64,000 nt of DNA from CAZMGT01 sp964565895 (lineage in GTDB: Bacteria; Armatimonadota; Zipacnadia; UBA1398; CAZMGT01). Made by a program: the position numbers and the translations under genes. Below the pieces are notes generated by a model. That model did no database searches, had not been told where the DNA came from, and saw nothing but the letters and a program-made list of their open reading frames with translations. Of this stretch, positions 8,955 through 16,147 are shown piece by piece. The stretch covers positions 18,757 through 82,756 of the forward strand of contig CAZMGT010000006.1 in NCBI GenBank assembly GCA_964565895.1, in the 5' to 3' direction. Numbering within the stretch: position 1 is the first letter of the stretch; each line of letters opens with the position of its first letter.

Positions 8955-10562
8955 GTGCGAAGCGTTGCCTGTGCCTTTTTCCTCCTCTGCGCCTCGGTTG
9001 CCGTGGCCTGCACGTTTTGCGGCAGCGAGACGCAACCGGGGCTCATAATTTGCCACAACTGCGGCCATCGCACAGACGCCGTGGCTCCCGTGCCCTTGTT
9101 CGAGCAGACGTTCGAGCTCGACCTGTCCGGCTTCCAGTTCCCCACGGAGGCGTTCTCGGGCCAGCTCACGGCGGAGCGGGAAGGCGTGCGCTCCGGCAAG
9201 CAGGCGCTAATGATTACCTCCGACGACGCTCTGTTTGAGCCCGGGCAGTTCCCCGTGGCTGTCGTTGGCCCCATTCCCGAGACAACGGCGCGGTCCGTTG
9301 TGTTCTGGGCCAAGTCCTCGGTGCCTCTTCCCCTGGCCGTGGGATTTACCGAAACGACCGGCGCGGCATATACCACCGTGGTCTGGCTTTCCGGGGAGAA
9401 GTGGGAGCGAATTATCGTTGACGCCTGGGAGCTGGGCCCGGTTAGGGAAGCGCCGGACAACAACGGCAAACTCGACGAGGACCATATCGGCAACGTCTTT
9501 CTCGCCGACACCAGCTTCCTTGCGCGCCAATTTGCTCCCAACGCAGACATTCCCCCTATCCGGCACATTTTTATCGACGACTTTCAAATTCGTGGCGAAT
9601 ATACGCGCGCTCCCGAGCAAACGGAGTTCGCCACAGCCGTTGACCGCGCCGACAGCGAAGGCCTGCGCTGGATCCCCCTGGGGGCAAAGCGCGCGACGAT
9701 CGTCCGGCGCGAAACTCCGCTCGGCGAGCTCGACGGCGCGGTATGCGTGGACTACGAGCTTAGCGCACAAGCGCCGTTTTTCGCGCTTATGCACCCCGCG
9801 CCGCAGACGCAACGCGTGCGCGGCGCCGTTAGCATCGCCCTCGACCTGCGCGCGGAACGCTCGGCAACGTTCATGCTTCAGCTCGAGGAGCGGGGCGGGG
9901 GGAGATACGTGCGCACGCTGGAGAACCTTCTCCCCGGGCAGTGGCAGACGCACGTCCTGCCCCTCGCCGAATTCCAGCCCAGCGACGAGAGCAAGGACGA
10001 CAACGGCCGCCTGGACCTCGACCAGCTCCAGAACATCCTTCTCCTCTGCGCCGACGGCTTTCTCAAGCGCTTCGGCAAGAACACGCTGTATCTGGACAAC
10101 TTCTTGTTCCTTAAGGATCCCGCGGGCTGTCCCCAGCGCGACGAGCGCACCGGCTTGCCCATCTTTCCCCAGGCGAAGTTCGACCCCCGGGAGACGGAAA
10201 AAGCGCTTGGCGAGCTTTCCTCGGACACGAAGATAAAGACCGAAGCGGCCAACATTTCCGTATACTCCGCGCCAGAGAGCCTCCGCGCCGTCGCGCAGTG
10301 GTATCGCGCGCGGCTGCCCGGCTATGTGCTTGCCGAGAGCAAGGCCGGCGAGGAAATAATCCTTTCCGCGCTGCACGATACGACCAACGCTGCCTACGTC
10401 GTCGGCCTCAAGGCCGCAGGGGAGGGCAAGACGCTCGTGCGCCTAGGCTACTTGGTGAGCGAAGAGCTCGTGCGCATATATCGCGCGATGGAACGCCTGG
10501 GCGAAGCGCTGGGCTCGAACGTCGAGCGCGCCCTGGGCGGCGGGTCCTCCTCCGCGCAATAA
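8955..10562 (+). CDS. Exported protein with zinc ribbon directly after the signal peptide
   Basis: 535 residues, GTG start with a GGGG-containing Shine-Dalgarno. Residues 1-18 are hydrophobic and look like a signal peptide ending VAVA. Cys19 opens a CTFC (19-22) and CHNC (33-36) pair, the layout of a small zinc ribbon, which is unusual for an exported protein. Cys19 could instead be a lipidation site, which would break the ribbon. Two similar domains follow, each with an FExDLSGFQF-like or LDLRAERS-like jelly-roll pattern and a DNNGKLDEDHIGN / DDNGRLDLDQLQN loop (near 170 and 350) that resembles carbohydrate-binding CBM11-like modules. The C-terminal 100 residues are different. It follows the rhamnosidase by 57 bases and ends the set before a terminator. 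Function unknown. Confidence 0.7.
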   Translation: MRSVACAFFLLCASVAVACTFCGSETQPGLIICHNCGHRTDAVAPVPLFEQTFELDLSGFQFPTEAFSGQLTAEREGVRSGKQALMITSDDALFEPGQFPVAVVGPIPETTARSVVFWAKSSVPLPLAVGFTETTGAAYTTVVWLSGEKWERIIVDAWELGPVREAPDNNGKLDEDHIGNVFLADTSFLARQFAPNADIPPIRHIFIDDFQIRGEYTRAPEQTEFATAVDRADSEGLRWIPLGAKRATIVRRETPLGELDGAVCVDYELSAQAPFFALMHPAPQTQRVRGAVSIALDLRAERSATFMLQLEERGGGRYVRTLENLLPGQWQTHVLPLAEFQPSDESKDDNGRLDLDQLQNILLLCADGFLKRFGKNTLYLDNFLFLKDPAGCPQRDERTGLPIFPQAKFDPRETEKALGELSSDTKIKTEAANISVYSAPESLRAVAQWYRARLPGYVLAESKAGEEIILSALHDTTNAAYVVGLKAAGEGKTLVRLGYLVSEELVRIYRAMERLGEALGSNVERALGGGSSSAQ

Positions 10563-10662
10563 GACGCGCCGCTGTGCGCAGCGGGCGGATGGCCTTCCTG
10601 TAAACGCCCCTCAAACAAGCAAAAGGCAAAGAAAACCCCGGGCAAAGATTGCGCAAAGACCG

Positions 10663-10683
10663 CGGGCGGCGGCCCGTTTTTTT
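10663..10683 (+). terminator. Rho-independent terminator
   Basis: CGGGC at 10663-10667 pairs with GCCCG at 10672-10676 around a 4-base loop and is followed directly by seven T (10677-10683). It lies about 100 bases after the zinc-ribbon gene and probably ends the 3.2-10.6 kb transcript. Confidence 0.65.
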
Positions 10684-11260
10684 GCCCCACCTGTGGCCCA
10701 ATAGCACTGGCACAGCGGCACTGCCGCGCAAGCAAAGCCCTGCCGGAGGTTGAGCAAATGCCCAGCGCAGCGAGCGACAAGGCGAGCAAGCAAAGAGAAT
10801 TTCTCGCAAGCCTGCCCCCTGGCCCTTCGGCAGGGACAACGGCGAGCAGCCCGCTTTCCCGGGACGCGCGGGACAGCCGCCCCTGGCCGAAAAGCCCCGC
10901 GTTCGCAGCCGGCGGGCGACCTTCCCCGGTGCGTCCGCCGGTGGCCGATGTCGCCAGCCTCGGGTGTGCGTTGCCCCACGGACACCCCATCTCTGCGTGC
11001 GCCGCGCAGGGCGGGACCGCGCGTCCCGGGGGCTGCAGATTGTTCCGGCGGGCAGGGCGCGCTTTTAACTCTGTGGCAGGTCTCCAAAACCCACTCCTGA
11101 AAATTGGGGAGCAACCCGCACAGACTTGCCCTGCCCGCCAGCGCTATCCTCCCCAGTGAAACTCTTCCCCGCTCCTGCTCGTCATACCACACGGGCCTCG
11201 GCTACAATATCCTATGGCCCGTTGTGGCCAGATAACCGAGCGAGGCGCGGGGGAATTACC
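10684..11260. other. Intergenic region without a recognisable gene
   Basis: About 580 bases. Open frames exist on both strands but are proline, arginine and glycine rich, lack good ribosome binding sites and match no family I know. I looked for RNase P RNA, tmRNA, SRP RNA and tRNA signatures and saw none. The only structured element I can support is the inverted repeat at 11047-11139. A weak TACAAT (11203-11208) may be a -10 box for the next gene. Confidence 0.4.
11047..11139. repeat. 12-bp perfect inverted repeat with 69-base spacer
   Basis: GGCGGGCAGGGC at 11047-11058 is exactly complementary to GCCCTGCCCGCC at 11128-11139. The enclosed 69 bases are less GC-rich than the surroundings. It could fold as the stem of a structured leader or small RNA ahead of the gene at 11261, or be a relic. 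No poly-T follows. Confidence 0.45.
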
Positions 11261-11686
11261 GTGAGCAGGCTTTCCGCTTGGCTGTTGCCGATAGCTACCC
11301 TCCTGGCAGCCGCGCTCGCCGCGGCTGCTTTCGCACAACCGGCGCGGCCGAAGACCGTAGCGCTTAACCTTGTTTTGCAAAACGACACGATCGTCGCCGC
11401 CGAGCTAGACGGCAAGCCTGCCTTGCAAAGTGAGAAAAACGCCGCGCGGGGGACGATTAAGTTCATCCAGGTGCGGCGCAACGACCGCGTAAAGATCGTT
11501 TGCCAAAGCAAAGACAAGACCTACAAGCTGCGCATTAAGGGCAAGCGGGGGACCGATGTTATCGTCGAGCCGAGCAAGCCCAGCTCCCCGCTTTATGTTG
11601 TGTTTACCAGAGCGAGCGACGAGGAAATTGAGCTTTTCGTCGGGGAAACGAAGGTTAGCAAAAACCTCTTCCTGCGCGTCCGCTAA
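11261..11686 (+). CDS. Small exported protein of unknown function
   Basis: 141 residues from GTG 11261, preceded by GGGGGA. Residues 1-25 form a clear signal peptide (SRLSAWLLPIATLLAA, ending AAFAQ). The mature part is short, basic and beta-rich with no cysteines (VALNLVLQNDTIVAAELDG, later IKFIQVRRNDRVKIV and YKLRIKGKRG). It looks like one small beta-sandwich domain. I do not recognise the family. It stands alone between the intergenic region and the GHMP kinase gene, 129 bases upstream of the latter. Confidence 0.6.
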   Translation: MSRLSAWLLPIATLLAAALAAAAFAQPARPKTVALNLVLQNDTIVAAELDGKPALQSEKNAARGTIKFIQVRRNDRVKIVCQSKDKTYKLRIKGKRGTDVIVEPSKPSSPLYVVFTRASDEEIELFVGETKVSKNLFLRVR

Positions 11687-11815
11687 GGCGAGCAAACCCT
11701 CTTTGTTTCCTCCGCCCGCGGCTTGAAGCGGCGTGGCGTTTGCGCCAGGCAGGTTGCCGCGCGCTTGTGCGCGAACAGCCTCTAGTCCAGTTCGACGAGG
11801 ACAGGGAGGAAGGCA

Positions 11816-12859
11816 GTGATCGTCCGCGCGCACGCCCACGCCCGCGCGGGGCTTCTGGGCAACCCCTCCGACGGCTTTTTCGGCAAGACCATTGCCCTTG
11901 AGGTGCGCAACTTTCGCGCCACGGTAACGATGTGGGAGAGCCCCTGGCTGGAGATCGTCCCCAACCCCGCGCACGACCCGACGCGCTTTGACTCGCTCGA
12001 CCAGCTCGTCACACGGGCGCAGACGGAGGGATACTACGGCGGCCTGCGCCTGCTGTTGGCTACGTGCACGCGCTTCGCGAGCTACTGCCGCGCACAGGGC
12101 ATCGCCCTCCCCGCGCGCAACTTCACCATGGTTTACGAGACGAACATCCCCCGGCAAGTGGGCCTGGGTGGGTCGAGCGCCATCGTCTGCGCCATGTTTC
12201 GCGCGCTGATGAAGTTCTACGAGGTGCCCGAGGAACGCATCCCCCTGCCCTTGCTTCCGCGGCTTCTCCTCGAGGTCGAATCGCGCGAGCTGGGCATTCA
12301 GGCCGGCCTGCAGGACCGCGTGATCGTCGCCTACGGCGGCCTGGTCTACATGGACTTCTCACGCGAGCTAATGGAAAGCCAAGGCCACGGCCGCTACGAG
12401 CGCATGGACCCCGCCCTCCTTCCGCGGCTGTTCATCGCCTACGGCCCGCCGAGCGCCGAATCCGGCCGCGCGCACAACCCCGTCCGCTTTCGCTGGGAGC
12501 AGGGCGACCCCGAAGTGCGCCAGGCTATGGAGCAGTTCGCAAGCTATGCCGAGCAGGGCAAGGCCGCGTTGCAGGCGCGCGACTATGAGACGCTCGGCGA
12601 GCTGATGGACAAGAACTTCGACCTTCGGCGCAAAGTCTACGGCGACGAGGTAATCGGCGAGCGCAACCTGCGCCTGGTAAACATCGCGCGGTCGCTTGGC
12701 CTGCCCGTTAAGTTCCCCGGCTCGGGCGGCGCGGTTATCGGGATGTACCGCTCGGAGGAGGAGTGGGAGAAGCTCCGCGAGGCCTATGCCGCGGAAGGCT
12801 TTGAGGTCGTTAGCGTTTGCCCGCTGGCCGAGGAGCAAGCCGAAAGCGGCGAGCAATAA
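11816..12859 (+). CDS. Glucuronokinase-like GHMP sugar kinase
   Basis: 347 residues. The GTG start has AGGGAGGAAGG just upstream. The GHMP ATP loop is PRQVGLGGSSAIV at 112-124. Residues AGLLGNPSDGFFGKT (11-25), EGYYGGLRLL (71-80), RNFTMVYETN (101-110), IQAGLQDRV (161-169), GGLVYMDF and the C-terminal KFPGSGGAV box follow plant glucuronokinase closely. That enzyme phosphorylates D-glucuronate at C1 for UDP-glucuronate salvage. A UDP-uronate 4-epimerase-like gene converges on it 34 bases away, which supports a uronic acid substrate. The exact sugar is inferred; other GHMP anomeric kinases (for example for heptose or fucose) share the fold. Confidence 0.75.
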   Translation: MIVRAHAHARAGLLGNPSDGFFGKTIALEVRNFRATVTMWESPWLEIVPNPAHDPTRFDSLDQLVTRAQTEGYYGGLRLLLATCTRFASYCRAQGIALPARNFTMVYETNIPRQVGLGGSSAIVCAMFRALMKFYEVPEERIPLPLLPRLLLEVESRELGIQAGLQDRVIVAYGGLVYMDFSRELMESQGHGRYERMDPALLPRLFIAYGPPSAESGRAHNPVRFRWEQGDPEVRQAMEQFASYAEQGKAALQARDYETLGELMDKNFDLRRKVYGDEVIGERNLRLVNIARSLGLPVKFPGSGGAVIGMYRSEEEWEKLREAYAAEGFEVVSVCPLAEEQAESGEQ

Positions 12860-12893
12860 CCGCCCGCCGGAGCCGCCGGCGACCGCCGCCCCG

Positions 12894-13856
12894 CTAAACG
12901 AGCCCCGCGCTGTGCTTTTCCTTAAACCACTGCGCAAAGCGCGCAAGGCCTGTCTCCAAGTCCACGCGCGGGCTATAGCCAAACATGCGCTGCGACTTGG
13001 TAATGTCCGAATGTGTCGCGGGAACGTCGCCGGGCTGCTCTTCCACGTGCACCACGCGCGCCGTTACCCCAAGGTGGCGCTCGAGCGCGGCGACGACGTC
13101 GTTGAGCACCACGGGCCGAGAACAGCCCAAGTTAAAGATCTCAAACGAAAACTTCCGCTCAACCACAGCGCAGATGGCATCGATTACGTCGTCGATATAC
13201 GTGTAGTCGCGCACCGAGGTCCCGTCGCCGTAGATCTCGATCTCTTTGCCCTCGACCATGCGCTTGGCGAACTTGTGAATGGCCATGTCCGGCCGCTGGC
13301 GCGGGCCGTAAACGGTGAAAAAGCGCAACACCGTCGTGGGAATGCCGTACAGGTGGGCATAGGTGCGACAAAGCGCCTCGCCGGCGATCTTCGTTGCAGC
13401 ATAGGGCGAAACGGGGTATGTCAGTGCATCGCTTTCCGCAAACGGCCGCTTTTCGTTCCTGCCATATACGCTCGAAGAGGAGGCGAACACGAAACACTGC
13501 GCGCCATAGCGCCGCGCGGCCTCGAGCAACACCAGCGTCCCGTTAACGTTTACCTCCTCATACAGAAACGGGGACTCGATCGACGGCCGCGGCCCAGCGC
13601 GCGCGGCAAGGTGCACGACAACCTCGGCGCAGCCCCGGCGGAAAAGGTCGCTCACCAGGTCGCTGTCCAAAATGTCCCCCACGACGACGGCAAAGTTCTT
13701 CTTGCCCTGCAACGCGGAGATGTTATCCCACTTCAGCGCGGGGCTGTAGTATTCGTTAAACGAGTCCAGGCAGCAAACGCGATGGCCCTCGCGCACGAGG
13801 CGCTCGCACAGGTGCGAGCCGATAAACCCTGCTCCGCCGGTAACGAGGAAGTTCAC
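12894..13856 (-). CDS. NAD-dependent nucleotide-sugar epimerase, UDP-glucuronate 4-epimerase-like
   Basis: 320 residues, GTG start with GGAG about 8 bases upstream. An extended short-chain dehydrogenase: Rossmann motif GGAGFIGSH at 7-15, catalytic SSSSVYG and YAATK (the Y-x3-K pair), RFFTVYGPRQRPDMA, and YGDGTSVRDYTYIDD. The YGPRQRPDMA segment and the DSFNEYY stretch near residue 31 are typical of UDP-glucuronate 4-epimerases, which make UDP-galacturonate. It begins 16 bases after the M48 protease stop codon, so the two are cotranscribed, and it is convergent with the glucuronokinase-like gene. Other nucleotide-sugar 4-epimerases cannot be fully excluded. Confidence 0.8.
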   Translation of the reverse strand: MNFLVTGGAGFIGSHLCERLVREGHRVCCLDSFNEYYSPALKWDNISALQGKKNFAVVVGDILDSDLVSDLFRRGCAEVVVHLAARAGPRPSIESPFLYEEVNVNGTLVLLEAARRYGAQCFVFASSSSVYGRNEKRPFAESDALTYPVSPYAATKIAGEALCRTYAHLYGIPTTVLRFFTVYGPRQRPDMAIHKFAKRMVEGKEIEIYGDGTSVRDYTYIDDVIDAICAVVERKFSFEIFNLGCSRPVVLNDVVAALERHLGVTARVVHVEEQPGDVPATHSDITKSQRMFGYSPRVDLETGLARFAQWFKEKHSAGLV

Positions 13857-13872
13857 GCCGCGCTCTCCATCG

Positions 13873-15108
13873 CTAGTTTGGGTTGCGTCCCTCGGCCTCT
13901 AGCCGGGCAAGCGTCGCGCGGAAGTTCTCGAACACCGCGCGGTGAAACTCAGGGAGAGACATGCCGGCAAGCTGGGCGTCGGTCTTCGCAATGTGCAGCA
14001 CAGGCTGGCCATAGAGCTGTATCTCGCGGTTCGTCTCCGTATACAGCCCCTTTTCCTCAAACGTCTTGCTCCACCCGCCAATGGCAAACGTGCCCAACCC
14101 GCGCGCAAGAGCAATGTTGTTTATCGCGTCGCACGCCTCGCGCATGCGTTGTTCGGGCGTTTTGCCATTCACCGGCTCGGGGCCGGCCTGATAAACGACA
14201 TAATCGCCCAAGCGCACCTGCCACACGCGCAGGCCCTCGGCCACTTCAACTTGTTCCGCAAACGCCTTAAACCCGCGCAACACCTTCGCCCGGTTAATGG
14301 GCAGCCCCTTGGCCTTCATCAGGTTAACGATCTCCCGGCAGCGCTCGGCCGAAGGGGGGTGCGTGTCCCAGGCGCGCAACTGCGGCGGGGGCTGGTAGTA
14401 CTGCCGCGCGAGCTCGGCAAACCGCTCCATTACCGTTAAAAACCCCGTTGGGTCATATTTCGTGCGCGAGAGATACTCCAAGCCAACGGCGTCCGCTTCC
14501 ATCTCCATCGGTCGGCTATAGCCGGCCATAATGTTCGCGCGCACAAGCTGGACGATGGTCATTAGGCTAAACACATCCTCCGCGCGCACGTTAAACAACA
14601 GCGCCGCAAGCAGAGCCAGCCACTGCCCCTTTTGCACGCTGCGGTCCTTGTCTCTCTGGCGCAGGGGGTGATACAGGCAGTTGTGCGCCAGCTCGTGGGC
14701 AAGCACCCCGGCGAGCTCGTGCTCGGACTGGCAAAAGCGCAGCAGCCCCTTCGTCACGCGCACATATCCGCCCGAGATGGCAAACGCATTAGGGACCTCG
14801 ACGTTGAGGATCTTTACGTCATACTTCACATCCGGGCGGTCGGAAACCGCAGCGATCTCGTTCACGATCCGCTGCACGCGGGCAAGCTGCTCCGGGTCGT
14901 CGACAACGCCAAACTGCTTGTCGATCTCCTGGGCAATGCGCTTGCCGAACTCCTGCTCGACCTTCGGCGGGTAGCGCTTGGCGAGCTGGGCGATGAGTTT
15001 TTTACGCTCCTCCTCCGAGGTAACGTCGCCGCGCGCCGCGCCGACCACGCCCAGGCAAAGCGCCAGCAAAAACAGCGCCCAGCGGCGGCTATTTGCTTTT
15101 CTGAGCAT
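13873..15108 (-). CDS. Exported M48-family zinc metalloprotease
   Basis: 411 residues with a signal peptide (1-27, ending GAARG). The zinc site is HELAH at 138-142, and the third ligand region is EMEAD (202-206). The preceding VPNAFAISGGYVRVTKGLL is the standard M48 substrate-strand segment. The catalytic domain is followed by about 150 residues with no recognised repeat; TPR repeats found in BepA are not obvious. Family members act in envelope quality control in the periplasm. The gene is first in a two-gene unit with the downstream epimerase. Confidence 0.85.
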   Translation of the reverse strand: MLRKANSRRWALFLLALCLGVVGAARGDVTSEEERKKLIAQLAKRYPPKVEQEFGKRIAQEIDKQFGVVDDPEQLARVQRIVNEIAAVSDRPDVKYDVKILNVEVPNAFAISGGYVRVTKGLLRFCQSEHELAGVLAHELAHNCLYHPLRQRDKDRSVQKGQWLALLAALLFNVRAEDVFSLMTIVQLVRANIMAGYSRPMEMEADAVGLEYLSRTKYDPTGFLTVMERFAELARQYYQPPPQLRAWDTHPPSAERCREIVNLMKAKGLPINRAKVLRGFKAFAEQVEVAEGLRVWQVRLGDYVVYQAGPEPVNGKTPEQRMREACDAINNIALARGLGTFAIGGWSKTFEEKGLYTETNREIQLYGQPVLHIAKTDAQLAGMSLPEFHRAVFENFRATLARLEAEGRNPN

Positions 15109-15236
15109 TCGCTTTCCCCACGCCCCCGTTTTGCGCCAGCGCCTCTTGCCGGCGCGCTGCCACTGCGTTCAACGCTTCGCTGCTGCAAACAATTTCATCA
15201 CAGCGGGCGTTCTCGCGCAAGGGCTCAGCAAAGCGC

Positions 15237-15262
15237 AAAAAAAAACGCCCACAAGCGGGGCG
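15237..15262 (-). terminator. Rho-independent terminator after the sigma factor gene
   Basis: Read on the minus strand, CGCCC (15262-15258) and GGGCG (15250-15246) form a stem with a 7-base loop, followed by nine T (A run at 15237-15245 on the plus strand). It lies 49 bases after the sigma factor stop and separates it from the M48 gene. Confidence 0.75.
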
Positions 15263-15310
15263 CAAAACGGGGACAAAAAAGCAAGGCAAAACAAAGCGCG
15301 CGGCTTTGGG

Positions 15311-15946
15311 CTAAAAGCCCAAGTGCTCGCCCATCTTAAACTTTTGCACTTTGCGGCGCACGCGGCACAGGGCGTTGTCCACAGACTTGGGCGTGCTCCC
15401 ATGCTCGTCGGCGATCTCCTGGTAGGACTTGCCCTGGGAGAAGCCCAAGAACACGCTCCACTCGAAGTCGCTGAGGTTTTCGCGCAGGCTCTGCTTCAGC
15501 TCGCGCACCGTTTCGCGGCTGATGAGCAGGCGCTCGGGGTCGGTCTCCTCGGAGGGCGCGGGAACGTCGAGGATGTCCTGCCCCCCTTCCTCGCGGCTCC
15601 CCCCGCCCAGCGAGGTCTGGTAGACAAGAGGCAACTGCCGCTGGCTCGAGCCACTCTTTACCGCGGTGATCATCTGCCGCGTAATGCACACGTCGGCGAA
15701 CGTGCGAAACGAGCAGGAGCGGTCGGGGCGAAAGTCGCGGATGGCCTTAAATAGGCCGATCATCCCCTCCTGGATCATGTCGTCGCGGTCGGCGCCCTGC
15801 AGGAAGTATGAGCGGGACTTAAAGAGGACAACGGACTTGTATTTTTTGAGTAGGTAGTCGACGGCAGCGGTGTCGCCTTGCTTGCCCAGTTCGACGATGT
15901 ATTCGTCCGGATAGCGCTCGTATGAGCGAGAGCCGGGACGTGGCAA
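15311..15946 (-). CDS. SigH-like RNA polymerase sigma factor
   Basis: 211 residues. I set the start at TTG 15946 because GGAGGA sits 6 bases upstream and an ideal promoter lies just before it; the longer open frame begins inside the -35 box. Region 2 is strong: DEYIVELGKQGDTAAVDYLLKKY, then SRSYFLQGADRDDMIQEGMIGLFKAIRDF, then CITRQMITAVKSG. Region 4 has a SDFEWSVFLGFSQGKSYQEIA stretch and SVDNALCRVRRK. This pattern is that of the SigH/SpoDA group known in Firmicutes, where it controls transition-state genes. It is monocistronic, between its own promoter and terminator. The regulon here is unknown. Confidence 0.85.
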   Translation of the reverse strand: MPRPGSRSYERYPDEYIVELGKQGDTAAVDYLLKKYKSVVLFKSRSYFLQGADRDDMIQEGMIGLFKAIRDFRPDRSCSFRTFADVCITRQMITAVKSGSSQRQLPLVYQTSLGGGSREEGGQDILDVPAPSEETDPERLLISRETVRELKQSLRENLSDFEWSVFLGFSQGKSYQEIADEHGSTPKSVDNALCRVRRKVQKFKMGEHLGF

Positions 15947-15986
15947 CTGGCTTCCTCCACCGACGACGCGGGATTGTGACGTGAGG

Positions 15987-16015
15987 AGTCTAGCAGCGGC
16001 GGTGGGTGGTGTCAA
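15987..16015 (-). promoter_or_regulatory. Promoter of the sigma factor gene
   Basis: On the minus strand TTGACA (16015-16010), exactly 17 bases, then TAGACT (15992-15987). The transcript would have a leader of roughly 35 bases to the TTG start at 15946. Confidence 0.75.
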
Positions 16016-16147
16016 GGATAAGTTTTCTTTCGGCCTAAATTTTGCCGCCTGCCTTACTGTGGAAAAGTGGAAAACCGGCGGGATACTATATCCTGTATGC
16101 TTTTTCCGCTGGGCACAACATGTGGAGACTTGGTGGACAAACGCGCG

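Noticed and set aside
10611..11192. Open frames on both strands in the gap after the zinc-ribbon gene
   Set aside because: No Shine-Dalgarno support, low-complexity composition and no family; also no rnpB, tmRNA or SRP RNA signature was found.
12696..14270. Long plus-strand open frame opposite the epimerase and M48 genes
   Set aside because: It is a shadow frame caused by GC-rich codon usage. The minus-strand products have clear families and no domain is seen in this frame.
15947..16015. N-terminal extension of the SigH-like protein
   Set aside because: The codons lie within the -35/-10 promoter and leader; TTG 15946 has the ribosome binding site.
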